A DNA stretch of 40,938 nt, from assembly GCA_949296855.1 (NCBI GenBank), contig CASFRN010000067.1, forward strand, positions 1 through 40,938, read 5' to 3'. The position numbers and the translations under genes are program-made. The stretch is from an uncultured Bacteroides sp. (GTDB lineage: Bacteria; Bacteroidota; Bacteroidia; Bacteroidales; Bacteroidaceae). Numbering within the stretch: position 1 is the stretch's first letter; each line of letters starts with the position of its first letter. The notes beneath the pieces are model-generated. The model did not search any database, had not been told where the DNA came from, and worked only from the letters and a program-made list of their open reading frames with translations. This document shows, piece by piece, positions 30,784 through 39,007 of this stretch.

Positions 30784-32202
30784 ATGAATCTGAAAGAACA
30801 TTTTACCGACAAAATATTCAAACTGATTTCTAAAACCGCCGACGAACTGGGACTGGAATGTTATGCCGTAGGAGGCTACGTGCGCGACATATTCCTCAAC
30901 CGCCCCTCGAAAGACATCGACATCGTGGTGATAGGCAGCGGTATCGAAGCAGCAAAAGCCTTTGGCAAGAAGTTAGGGCCGAAAGCGCACGTATCTGTAT
31001 TTCATAACTTCGGAACTGCACAAGTGAAGTTTTTCGAAACAGAAGTGGAATTCGTAGGAGCACGCAAAGAATCGTACAGCCACGACAGCCGCAAACCCAT
31101 CGTAGAGAACGGCACGTTGGAAGACGACCAAAACCGGCGCGACTTCACCATCAACGCAATGGCGGTATGCCTGAACCAAGCTCGCTTCGGCGAATTGGTA
31201 GACCCATTCGGCGGACTGGAAGACCTGAAGCAACGCATCATCCGCACTCCGCTCGATCCGGACATCACGTTCAGCGATGACCCATTGCGCATGATGCGGT
31301 GCATCCGTTTCGCCACCCAGCTGAATTTCTACATCGAAGACGAGACTTTCAACGCTTTAGAACGCAACCGCGAACGAATCAAAATCATCTCGTACGAACG
31401 CATCAAGGACGAACTGAACAAAATCCTACTCTCTCCCGTACCATCGAAAGGTTTCGTCGACTTAGACCGCTGCGGCCTATTAGGACTGATTTTCCCAGAA
31501 CTGACCGCCCTGCAAGGGGTAGAAGTACGCAACGGACGCGGACACAAAGACAACTTTTACCATACTTTAGAGGTGGTAGACAACATCGCAAAAGTATCGG
31601 ATAACCTTTGGCTACGCTGGGCCACCCTGCTGCACGACATCGGCAAGCCGCGCACCAAACGCTGGGACCCGCGTTTAGGGTGGACTTTCCATAACCATAA
31701 TTATGTAGGAGAAAAAATGGTGCCCGAAATCTTCCGCCGGATGAAATTGCCGATGAACGAAAAGATGAAATACGTACAAAAGCTGGTAGGGCTGCACATG
31801 CGCCCCATCGTGATAGCCGATGACGTAGTGACCGACTCGGCAGTACGCCGCCTGCTTTTCGAAGCCGGAGATGACATCGACGACCTGATGACGCTCTGCG
31901 AAGCGGATATCACATCGAAGAACGAAGCACGCAAACAGCGTTTCCTTGACAACTTCAAATTGGTACGCCAAAAGCTGAAAGACTTAGAAGAGAAAGACCG
32001 CATCCGCAATTTCCAACCTCCAGTAGACGGAGGGGAAATCATGCGTGTCTTCAATCTGCATCCGTGCCGGGAAATAGGCGAGCTGAAAAGTGCGATAAAA
32101 GACGCCATCCTCGACGGAATCATCCCCAACGAACACGATGCCGCCTTCCGCTTCATGCTGGAGAAAGCTGAAGAAATGGGGATGAAGCCGGTAAACTTAT
32201 AA
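30784..32202 (+). CDS. cca: CCA tRNA nucleotidyltransferase with HD domain
   Basis: A 472-aa class II nucleotidyltransferase of the CCA-adding enzyme/poly(A) polymerase family. The head domain shows YAVGGYVRD (28-35) and the catalytic DID (44-46), then RRDFTINAMA and a DPLRMMRCIRFATQL neck. A C-terminal HD domain is marked by LLHDIGKPRTKRW. It completes or repairs the 3' CCA of tRNAs in the cytoplasm. The HD domain fits the bacterial CCA+HD form. The gene is followed by competing hairpins and a 365-bp spacer before nrdD. Confidence 0.95.
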   Translation: MNLKEHFTDKIFKLISKTADELGLECYAVGGYVRDIFLNRPSKDIDIVVIGSGIEAAKAFGKKLGPKAHVSVFHNFGTAQVKFFETEVEFVGARKESYSHDSRKPIVENGTLEDDQNRRDFTINAMAVCLNQARFGELVDPFGGLEDLKQRIIRTPLDPDITFSDDPLRMMRCIRFATQLNFYIEDETFNALERNRERIKIISYERIKDELNKILLSPVPSKGFVDLDRCGLLGLIFPELTALQGVEVRNGRGHKDNFYHTLEVVDNIAKVSDNLWLRWATLLHDIGKPRTKRWDPRLGWTFHNHNYVGEKMVPEIFRRMKLPMNEKMKYVQKLVGLHMRPIVIADDVVTDSAVRRLLFEAGDDIDDLMTLCEADITSKNEARKQRFLDNFKLVRQKLKDLEEKDRIRNFQPPVDGGEIMRVFNLHPCREIGELKSAIKDAILDGIIPNEHDAAFRFMLEKAEEMGMKPVNL

Positions 32203-32204
32203 AG

Positions 32205-32263
32205 AGACACCCCAACCAAACGACGGGTGTCTGTCTGCGTTAATCCACACAAGCCAGACACCC
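32205..32263 (+). terminator. two mutually exclusive hairpins after cca
   Basis: agacaccc (32205-32212) can pair with gggtgtct (32225-32232). The latter, extended to gggtgtctg (32225-32233), can instead pair with cagacaccc (32255-32263), so the shared middle arm can form only one hairpin at a time. Neither is followed by a strong T-tract. The remaining spacer 32264-32525 shows no gene. Confidence 0.5.
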
Positions 32264-32525
32264 ATTCCTGTAAAAATACAAACTAAACGAAAACATTGGC
32301 CACCATACGAAACACACCGCTTATTTTCAGGGAAAACCTCCAATCTACCGCAGAAAGGGAAAAGATGTGAAAAACCATTGAATTATCCAACAAGAAAAGT
32401 TGATTATAAATTAAGTTTCCCAACAAATGCAGTTATAAGCACCCGTAGAGCCATTTTTTATTTCTAAAGTTATCCAATTTAGACAACTCGCGAAAAATTG
32501 ATTTTCACCGAATGCGCCAAATCAT

Positions 32526-32533
32526 TACCTTTG
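32526..32533 (+). promoter_or_regulatory. -7 element of nrdD
   Basis: TACCTTTG lies 34 nt before the ATG at 32568. The -33 is weak (ATTG at 32497-32500 is too far). No NrdR box was recognised. Confidence 0.55.
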
Positions 32534-32567
32534 CAAACGTTTGTTCAACCCCCTAAAACCAAAACCT

Positions 32568-34955
32568 ATGAACGTAGCTGACATTTGCATCATCAAACGG
32601 GACGGAAAGCGGGAAAGCTTTTCGGCATCCAAGATTTCGAACGCCATCGGGAAAGCCTTTCAGGCTACCGGAATAGAGTCGCACGAACGGCTAATCGATG
32701 AAATCACCCAACGGGTCATTGACCGTTTCGACCATCCGACTTTGAACGTGGAAGAAATTCAAGACCTCGTAGAGAACGAACTGATGAAAGTGCAGCCCGA
32801 AGTGGCGAAAAAATACATCATCTACCGCCAATGGCGGAACACCGAGCGTGAACGCAAGACACAAATGAAACACATTATGGACGGAATCGTAGCGATAGAC
32901 AAAAACGATGTAAACCTGAGCAACGCCAACATGTCGAGCCATACACCCGCCGGACAGATGATGACTTTCGCTTCGGAAGTCACCAAAGACTATACGTATA
33001 AATACCTCTTGCCCAAGCAATATGCAGAGGCACACCGTATGGGAGATATCCACATCCATGACTTGGATTATTATCCTACCAAGACTACCACATGCATCCA
33101 GTATGATTTGGACGACTTGTTCGAGCGCGGCTTCCACACGAAGAACGGAAGCATCCGCACGCCCCAGTCTATCCAAAGCTACGCCACGCTGGCGACCATC
33201 ATCTTCCAAACTAACCAAAACGAGCAGCACGGAGGTCAGGCTATCCCTGCCTTCGACTTCTTCATGGCGAAAGGTGTATTGAAAAGCTACCAAAAAGCTA
33301 TCGTGACAGGCATCGCTTTCTATATGGAAATGAAAGGAAATGCTGTCGATGAAAAAGCTTTAGCGGCGCAAGTGCACACCCATTTGGTATCCATCGAACC
33401 AGCAAAAGAAGCTCAGACTACATTCCTTGCCGCACTGGCAGGCCAAAGCATCTTACTCAGCGAGGAAGAGTTGGCTCATATCCTGCACTCCGCCCACAAG
33501 CAAGTGCGCAAAGACACGCACCAAGCTATGGAGGGATTCATCCACAACCTGAACACGATGCACTCACGCGGAGGCAATCAGGTGGTGTTCAGTTCCATCA
33601 ATTACGGAACGGACACCTCCCCCGAAGGACGGATGGTCATCGAAGAGTTGCTAAAAGCCACGGTGGAAGGACTGGGTACACAAGGAGAAGTGCCGGTATT
33701 CCCCATCCAAATCTTTAAGATAAAGGACGGCGTATCCTATTCGGAAGCCGACTACCAAAAGGCGATAACCAACTTTGAAGCGGCCCTGAACGGAGGAATG
33801 ATTTTCGAGACTCCCAACTTCGACCTCTTCCTGAAAGCCTGCCGCACCACGGCCAAAGCCCTCTTCCCTAACTTCATGTTCCTCGACACTCCGTTCAATC
33901 GGAACGAAAAGTGGGACAAGAACGACCCGAAACGGTACCGCTACGAACTGGCGACCATGGGATGCCGCACCCGTGTGTTCGAAAACCTGAACGGCGAAAA
34001 GACCAGCTTGGGGCGAGGCAACCTTTCGTTTACTACAATGAACCTGCCCCGCCTTGCCATCGAAGCACGCCAGGAAGCGGAACGCACGGTAGGAACCCAA
34101 AATCAGGAAATGACGGAACAATGCGCCAAGAAATTGTTCCTGCAATCGGTACACCGAATGGCGGAATTCATCGGCGAACAACTGTATGTGCGTTACCAAT
34201 ACCAACGCACCGCCCTCGCCCGCCAATTCCCCTTCATGATGAGCAACGACGTATGGAAAGGCGGAGGCAAATTGACCCCGAACGATGAAGTGGGTGACGT
34301 TCTGAAACAAGGCACCTTGGGCATCGGCTTCATCGGCGGACACAACGCGATGGCAGCCCTCTACGGAGAAGGGCACGGGCACAACCGCAAGGCATGGAAT
34401 ACGCTCTACGAAGCGGTAGAGGAAATGAACCGCGTAGCGGATAAGCTGAAACTGAAATACGGCTTGAACTATTCGGTATTGGCAACGCCTGCCGAGGGGC
34501 TTTCGGGACGGTTCACCCGCATCGACCGCAAGAAATACGGCATCATACCCGGTGTGACCGACCGCGATTATTACGTCAACTCATTCCACGTAGATGTGAA
34601 AGAACACATCAGCATTGTGGAAAAAATCAAGTGCGAAGCCCCTTTCCATGCCTTGACCCGCGGCGGACACATCACGTATGTAGAACTGGACGGCGAAGCG
34701 CAAAAAAACGTGCGCGCCATCGCTAAAATCGTCAAGGTCATGCACGACGAGGGTATCGGATACGGTTCCATCAACCATCCGGTAGACACCTGCCATAATT
34801 GCGGCTATCGGGGAGTCATCTACGACAAGTGCCCGATATGCAACAGCGAGAACATCCTCCGTATGCGACGCATCACCGGCTATCTTACCGGAGACCTGAA
34901 CAGTTGGAATTCGGCCAAACGCGCCGAAGAACGCGACCGCGTAAAACACCATTAA
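32568..34955 (+). CDS. nrdD: anaerobic ribonucleoside-triphosphate reductase
   Basis: A 795-aa class III reductase that makes deoxyribonucleotides without oxygen. Residues 1-95 are an ATP-cone (CIIKRDGKRESFSASKISNAI). The catalytic barrel contains HIHDLDYYPTKTTTC. The C-terminal zinc site is CHNCGY...CPIC, and the glycyl-radical segment RRITGYLTGDLNSWN places the radical near Gly771. NrdG, encoded downstream, forms the radical. The ATG at 32568 begins the ATP-cone; a TTG at 32541 would be too close to the -7 element. Length fits the family. Confidence 0.97.
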   Translation: MNVADICIIKRDGKRESFSASKISNAIGKAFQATGIESHERLIDEITQRVIDRFDHPTLNVEEIQDLVENELMKVQPEVAKKYIIYRQWRNTERERKTQMKHIMDGIVAIDKNDVNLSNANMSSHTPAGQMMTFASEVTKDYTYKYLLPKQYAEAHRMGDIHIHDLDYYPTKTTTCIQYDLDDLFERGFHTKNGSIRTPQSIQSYATLATIIFQTNQNEQHGGQAIPAFDFFMAKGVLKSYQKAIVTGIAFYMEMKGNAVDEKALAAQVHTHLVSIEPAKEAQTTFLAALAGQSILLSEEELAHILHSAHKQVRKDTHQAMEGFIHNLNTMHSRGGNQVVFSSINYGTDTSPEGRMVIEELLKATVEGLGTQGEVPVFPIQIFKIKDGVSYSEADYQKAITNFEAALNGGMIFETPNFDLFLKACRTTAKALFPNFMFLDTPFNRNEKWDKNDPKRYRYELATMGCRTRVFENLNGEKTSLGRGNLSFTTMNLPRLAIEARQEAERTVGTQNQEMTEQCAKKLFLQSVHRMAEFIGEQLYVRYQYQRTALARQFPFMMSNDVWKGGGKLTPNDEVGDVLKQGTLGIGFIGGHNAMAALYGEGHGHNRKAWNTLYEAVEEMNRVADKLKLKYGLNYSVLATPAEGLSGRFTRIDRKKYGIIPGVTDRDYYVNSFHVDVKEHISIVEKIKCEAPFHALTRGGHITYVELDGEAQKNVRAIAKIVKVMHDEGIGYGSINHPVDTCHNCGYRGVIYDKCPICNSENILRMRRITGYLTGDLNSWNSAKRAEERDRVKHH

Positions 34956-34994
34956 GCAATTAAGTAAGTGTACAAAATTAAGTGATATGATGAA

Positions 34995-35062
34995 GAAACG
35001 CAGATTTTCGCAGATTCACGCAGATTGAATTTATTATTTGCGAAAATCTACGTGAATCTGCG
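34995..35062. repeat. 10-bp step repeat forming a hairpin in the nrdD-nrdG spacer
   Basis: Three 10-bp steps of the form nncgcagatt run from 34997 to 35026. cgcagattcacgcagatt (35009-35026) pairs with 35045-35062 over 18 bp with one mismatch around an 18-nt loop. The same 22-nt core occurs at the window start (18-39). Confidence 0.7.
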
Positions 35063-35080
35063 TTTCCCAACAGACACTTG

Positions 35081-35161
35081 ATATAAGCTTAATTATGAAC
35101 AGCTACTTAATAATGAATAGTCCATAGCGGTGTATTCCCTTCCTTAACTATTCATTATTAA
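35081..35161. repeat. dispersed AT-rich repeat with a 15-bp inverted repeat
   Basis: 35081-35114 resembles 6752-6787 with a few changes. ttaataatgaatagt (35107-35121) is inverted exactly at 35147-35161, and 35145-35165 repeats the 14-bp unit TTAACTATTCATTA. The element lies inside the nrdD-nrdG spacer (34956-35180), which has no gene and no clear promoter. Confidence 0.7.
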
Positions 35162-35180
35162 CTATTAACCTTCAAGAGCC

Positions 35181-35651
35181 ATGCTCCATTATCTATACAC
35201 ATACCCCGAAACCATTGTGGACGGCGAGGGCATCCGGTTTTCCATTTACCTTGCCGGATGCAGCCATCATTGCCAAGGATGCCATAACCCCGAATCCTGG
35301 AATCCTTTGGCTGGTTCTCCTTTAACCGATACGGTGATTGACGATATGATTGCTCAAATCAACGCTAACCCCCTATTGGACGGCATCACTTTTTCCGGAG
35401 GAGACCCGTTCTATAATCCGGAAGCCTTCCTACCCGTTATCCGGAAATTCCACGAACAAACCGGACTGAACATTTGGTGCTACACCGGATACACCTACGA
35501 AGAATTGCTCGCCGACCCGCTCCGCCATCCCATTCTTACTTACATCGATGTTTTAGTGGACGGCAAGTTCGACAAGTCGCTTTACTCTCCACGCCTGGAA
35601 TTCCGCGGAAGCAGCAACCAGCGAATCCTGAATCTAAAAGGAGCGTTTTAA
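35181..35651 (+). CDS. nrdG: anaerobic ribonucleotide reductase activase
   Basis: A 156-aa radical-SAM enzyme that installs the glycyl radical on NrdD. The cluster-binding motif CSHHCQGC gives Cys27, Cys31 and Cys34. The SAM-binding GITFSGGDPFYNPEA motif follows. It begins just after DGEGIRFS, typical of activases. It is the partner of nrdD, 225 bp upstream, although the spacer holds repeats and a hairpin. Confidence 0.96.
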   Translation: MLHYLYTYPETIVDGEGIRFSIYLAGCSHHCQGCHNPESWNPLAGSPLTDTVIDDMIAQINANPLLDGITFSGGDPFYNPEAFLPVIRKFHEQTGLNIWCYTGYTYEELLADPLRHPILTYIDVLVDGKFDKSLYSPRLEFRGSSNQRILNLKGAF

Positions 35652-35862
35652 CAATTCAGACAAAGCACACACATTAAAGTTGCGTTTTAAGCAAGTACAA
35701 TCTGAAGAATAGAATCTGCCTTTCTCTCATAAACGCACACCGTTATCGTACACGAAATGCCATTTTCGCAATATAAAAGCCTATTTCTAGACATATTACA
35801 AGACTTATGAGATGATTTACATCAAGAAATATAGCATTTTTTATAATAATTCCATCATGCTT

Positions 35863-35893
35863 ATTGCATATACAAGAAAAAGCCATACCTTTG
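35863..35893 (+). promoter_or_regulatory. promoter of a noncoding transcript
   Basis: ATTG at 35863-35866, 19 bp, TACCTTTG at 35886-35893. No protein gene begins downstream before the terminator at 36186-36220. The 35652-35862 stretch after nrdG shows nothing else. Confidence 0.65.
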
Positions 35894-35899
35894 CATTGT

Positions 35900-36220
35900 G
35901 GTTGTGAAACCAGTAAGCACAAACTAATAGGTATTAGACAACATATAATAACATTAAGAAGGTAAAAGATTCAAAGCAAAAGAAAAAGGTATTAGATTAA
36001 GGTATTTAGATGTTTTTGTTTTTTAGGTATTAGTAGAAAAGGTTAGTTTTCAGGAATTACATCCAATAGGTGAAATTAGTTTTGCTTTGAGGTAAAAAGA
36101 AAAGGTAAAAAGGATAACAACAAACACAAACAACTGAATGAAGATGAGACAAGAACCCTATTAATGGGGGTTCTTTCAGAAGTCGGCGGTGTTCATAAAC
36201 AGATGAATATCGCTTTTTTT
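35900..36220 (+). ncRNA. candidate noncoding RNA with nine GGT-type motifs
   Basis: About 320 nt between a Bacteroides-type promoter and a strong terminator (36186-36196 pairs with 36203-36213 over 11 bp, including two wobble pairs, then seven T). A further hairpin aagaaccc/gggttctt lies at 36151-36175. The A-rich body carries GGTATTAG-like motifs starting at 35930, 35961, 35988, 36001, 36026, 36041, 36069, 36091 and 36104. No ORF longer than a few codons is plausible; the only ATG-led reading in the 3' part is MKMRQEPY. I do not recognise the family. It may be a regulatory RNA or a leader whose gene has been lost. Confidence 0.65.
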
Positions 36221-36253
36221 ATGTCTGCACGCCAAAGAAAATATACTAAAAAA

Positions 36254-36283
36254 CCGGAACTATGCATCACACACAGATTCCGG
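36254..36283 (-). terminator. terminator of the GH18 gene
   Basis: On the minus strand ccggaa and ttccgg (36283-36278 and 36259-36254) form a short stem with an 18-nt loop, followed by T-rich sequence. It lies 82 nt after the GH18 stop. The stem is only 6 bp, so efficiency is uncertain. Confidence 0.45.
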
Positions 36284-36364
36284 CTTTCTCACTTTATTTA
36301 TCTATTAAACAACAGGTAGAGAGTATTTACATATCTCACGCCATACAAAGCAACTTATTTATCG

Positions 36365-37813
36365 TCATTTACTTCCAGACAAAACAGAAGACTTTACAGG
36401 AACCATTCCGGTACGTGCATACACATACCCTGTCCATTCTACGGTCTGCCCATCCCATAAAATCTTCGCTACTTGATTGAACTCTTTGGTGTACACCCTG
36501 TCCGACTTCAAGTCATAAAACGCAAAATAGCCGTATTTCCCGTCTTTCACTTTCTTTAAATATTCCTCGTTGACAGAAACCGCCTTCATACCGCCCGTAG
36601 CGTCTAATCCGCTCAACGTTATGGCATACGGAGCTTCGATAGAATTACTCAGTTCTTGCTGCCTATATTCATCAAAAGCACCATACGCTCCATATACGGC
36701 ATAATCTATCAAGTCCTCCACATGCGCTCCAGCCGGCTGGTCATCATCGGTATACCAATAGATACCGAAAGTACTTTCACCTTTCGGCAACAATTCACGG
36801 CAGGCTTCCATTAACTTGGTATAATTAGCGCTCGTGCATTCACCAGCCGAGGCCACGACATTCGGCCCCGATACCGCACTTCCCTTGAAATTATTTTCCG
36901 CATACGATGAATACTCATCATCAAAGTCAAAGCCATCGAAACCGTAAATGTCTGCATACATTTTCAACTCTTTGGCAAATGCCTTTGCGCCTTCCTCACT
37001 CAGGCTACGCATCCCAGCATCGTCATGATTACCCAGTATAGACAAATGTACCTTGATGCCTTTCGCCTGCAACGGACGGATGATTTCATCGGCATGACGC
37101 AAGACAAAAGCCACTTGGTCATTACAATGGATATAAGGTTTTCCCTCCGGATTAAGGTTTATATTCGCCGCAAACACACTCACTATATCAAAAAACGGCT
37201 TACCGTCCGATAAAGTATATTCTCCCGCATTCAACGGATTCTCATTGTTTACCTCTATATAACATAAGTTCTTCAACGGTTTATCATACACCGGGACATT
37301 CATCTCAGCTACCCGGTAAACAAATGGTTCACTCTTTATGCCACATTTCCCGAAAGTAGCTGTAATAGCCACGGCATCACCGTTTCCACCCGCCGGGATA
37401 CGTACCGCTACATAATCCGACCGACACTGACCTGCAGGGATAACCGCTTTCCCGCCATTAGCCAACTCCGCTCTGCTATACGTGGCATAAGCACAATCAT
37501 TCGCTTCATTATAATCTGCCAATGCCGCATCACTGATTGCAAAAGCCACCTGCATATCCGTATCCGCAGCCTCAGGCAACTCAACGCAAACATAGCCTGT
37601 GGCTTCCCTGCCATTGCGCACAGTCAGTGTAGTACCCATCCCGGCACCAGCGGCCGAACGAACCACACCTGTCACGGCATCCGCGTCATCCATCCAAACA
37701 TTCTCCACTTCGACACATCGAGATTCCGCTACCGCAAATTGGCACGGCATCACGGCAAGCGTAGACAACGCCCATACCCGAAATAAAAATCCACAAGATT
37801 TTCCGCTTCTCAT
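36365..37813 (-). CDS. GH18 endo-beta-N-acetylglucosaminidase-like protein with DUF1735 N-terminus
   Basis: A 482-aa secreted protein: signal region to about residue 30, a DUF1735 immunoglobulin-like domain (about 40-170; FAISDAALADYNEANDCAYATYSRAEL), then a GH18 domain. The catalytic motif DGFDFDDE spans 293-300 with Glu300 as the expected acid. Its short-loop sequence (GIKVHLSILGNHDDAGM) resembles EndoF/EndoH-type enzymes that cleave the chitobiose core of N-glycans or related GlcNAc linkages. No lipobox is seen, unlike many surface GH18 lipoproteins. It lacks SusC/SusD neighbours, so it is not in a complete utilisation locus here. Confidence 0.88.
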   Translation of the reverse strand: MRSGKSCGFLFRVWALSTLAVMPCQFAVAESRCVEVENVWMDDADAVTGVVRSAAGAGMGTTLTVRNGREATGYVCVELPEAADTDMQVAFAISDAALADYNEANDCAYATYSRAELANGGKAVIPAGQCRSDYVAVRIPAGGNGDAVAITATFGKCGIKSEPFVYRVAEMNVPVYDKPLKNLCYIEVNNENPLNAGEYTLSDGKPFFDIVSVFAANINLNPEGKPYIHCNDQVAFVLRHADEIIRPLQAKGIKVHLSILGNHDDAGMRSLSEEGAKAFAKELKMYADIYGFDGFDFDDEYSSYAENNFKGSAVSGPNVVASAGECTSANYTKLMEACRELLPKGESTFGIYWYTDDDQPAGAHVEDLIDYAVYGAYGAFDEYRQQELSNSIEAPYAITLSGLDATGGMKAVSVNEEYLKKVKDGKYGYFAFYDLKSDRVYTKEFNQVAKILWDGQTVEWTGYVYARTGMVPVKSSVLSGSK

Positions 37814-37872
37814 ACTCGTTTTTTAAGGTCTCACATTAAGTTAGGGTTAGTTTATTAAAATACTTTTGCTAC

Positions 37873-37887
37873 ATCTACGTCGTAGAT
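37873..37887. promoter_or_regulatory. palindromic operator candidate upstream of GH18
   Basis: ATCTACG and CGTAGAT flank one T. It lies about 60 nt before the GH18 start on the minus strand. The 37814-38009 spacer shows no gene; a TAGGTTTG (minus strand, near 37908-37915) could be a -7 element but has no good -33. Confidence 0.4.
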
Positions 37888-38009
37888 AAACAAAATCATT
37901 TATATAACAAACCTATAAGGCAAAACACTTACCCGTATTCCCGTTTTTTTTCATTCTCTACTAGTGAACTGGAGCCTACGAAATAAAGTTATATATAATA
38001 GGTATAGGG

Positions 38010-38047
38010 AAATCCCCTGCAAACAGTGACAAGTTTGCAGGGGATTT
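38010..38047 (-). terminator. 15-bp hairpin after the AraC remnant
   Basis: aaatcccctgcaaac (38010-38024) pairs exactly with gtttgcaggggattt (38033-38047) around an 8-nt loop, directly beyond the stop at 38051-38053 of the AraC remnant. Confidence 0.65.
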
Positions 38048-38050
38048 TCG

Positions 38051-38269
38051 TTACCCCCGCACCTTCTGGTAGTATTCCGACGGCGTAACGCCCTCCTGCT
38101 TCTTGAACATCCGGCTGAAGTGCTGGGGATATTCGAAGCCGAGGCGGTCGGACACTTGGGAGACGGTTTCCCCTGCCGCAAGGCCGTTCTTGGCAAGCTG
38201 GATGACGAACAGGCGGATGTGGTTGCTCGCCGCGTCTCCGGTGGTTTTCTTGATGACATTCTTTACCAC
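38051..38269 (-). pseudogene. 3' remnant of an AraC-family regulator
   Basis: About 65 codons match the end of an AraC-type DNA-binding domain: VIKKTTGDAASNHIRLF, then LGFEYPQHFSRMFKKQEGVTPSEYYQ with the second helix-turn-helix. The first half of that domain and the whole sensory domain are missing. The sequence breaks at about 38260, where the nitroreductase reading frame ends. A GTG at 38269 could open the frame, but the product would lack a complete DNA-binding domain, so I call it a truncated remnant. The junction marks a past deletion or recombination. Confidence 0.75.
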
Positions 38270-38895
38270 TTTCCTTGATGTATCCTGTCTTTGATATTGA
38301 TTGCTTTCTGGCGGGGCAGGAAGGCATTAGGAGCAGGGTAGCCGATGCTGAGAAGACAGATGAATTCGTAGCCCGCAGGTGCACCCACGATTTCCTTTAT
38401 CTTTTCAGCTTCATCGGCTACTGGGATGTGAAACGTGGCTCCCAGCCCTTCGGCAGTGGCGGCAAGCAGCATATTCTCCAAGGCGCACCAAGCAGAGGCA
38501 AAGTAGTTGAGCGAACTTTGCTCTGTGGGCTTCAGCAGAGGAACTGTCAACTGGCGATAGAAAGGCAGGATAAGCAGCCCGCTTTCTATTAACATCTTTT
38601 GTTGTCTGGGTAATGCCTTTTCAAACATTTCCATTTTGTCTTTGTCGCCAGACTCGTCCACTTCGCTCACCAGTTCCTTGAATGCTGGCATATTCTTTGC
38701 CAACGGCGCGATGACTTTGGCTATGTCCTCTTTCCCGCGCACTACCACAAACTCAAACTGCCGTAAATGGTCGTTGGTCGGGGCTTTGAATGCTGCACTG
38801 ATTACACGGTTCAGAATCTCGTCACTTACTTTCTCATCGGTGAAGTCGCGATAGGTGCGACGCTTCTCCAAAACTTCATATAAATCCATATTCAT
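38263..38895 (-). CDS. nitroreductase-family flavoprotein
   Basis: A 210-aa protein of the FMN-dependent nitroreductase family. EKRRTYRDFTDEKV carries the FMN phosphate-binding arginines. The middle has SAWCALENMLLAATAEGLGA, and the tail GYPAPNAFLPRQ is typical of short-chain nitroreductases. It would reduce nitro compounds or quinones with NAD(P)H; the physiological substrate is unknown. It is transcribed divergently from the AraC regulator at 39008, with the intergenic region holding direct repeats, so it is likely that regulator's target. Its 3' end abuts the AraC remnant. Confidence 0.88.
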   Translation of the reverse strand: MNMDLYEVLEKRRTYRDFTDEKVSDEILNRVISAAFKAPTNDHLRQFEFVVVRGKEDIAKVIAPLAKNMPAFKELVSEVDESGDKDKMEMFEKALPRQQKMLIESGLLILPFYRQLTVPLLKPTEQSSLNYFASAWCALENMLLAATAEGLGATFHIPVADEAEKIKEIVGAPAGYEFICLLSIGYPAPNAFLPRQKAINIKDRIHQGKW

Positions 38896-38918
38896 TCGTT
38901 GTTTAATGTTTACGCAAG

Positions 38919-38999
38919 CAAAGTTAGGGTGTTTAATTGTATCTGATTTGCTTTATTGTATGATAGATTTGTCGTAGATTTGTATCTGCTTATACAAAC
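38919..38999. promoter_or_regulatory. divergent promoter region with TTGTATCTG repeats
   Basis: On the minus strand TAACTTTG (38926-38919) precedes the nitroreductase. On the plus strand TAGATTTG occurs at 38964-38971 and 38975-38982 before the AraC gene. TTGTATCTG is repeated at 38937-38945 and 38980-38988, about four helical turns apart. TTTGTAT (38979-38985) and ATACAAA (38992-38998) form a dyad. This is a plausible operator for the adjacent AraC protein. Confidence 0.5.
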
Positions 39000-39007
39000 A
39001 GATTCTT

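Noticed and set aside
35107-35161. Insertion-sequence terminal repeats
   Set aside because: The 15-bp inverted repeat encloses only 25 bp and no transposase; it fits the short dispersed repeat better.
38263-38269. AraC remnant as a functional small regulator starting at GTG 38269
   Set aside because: It lacks half of the DNA-binding domain and all sensory sequence, and its start lies inside the nitroreductase 3' end.
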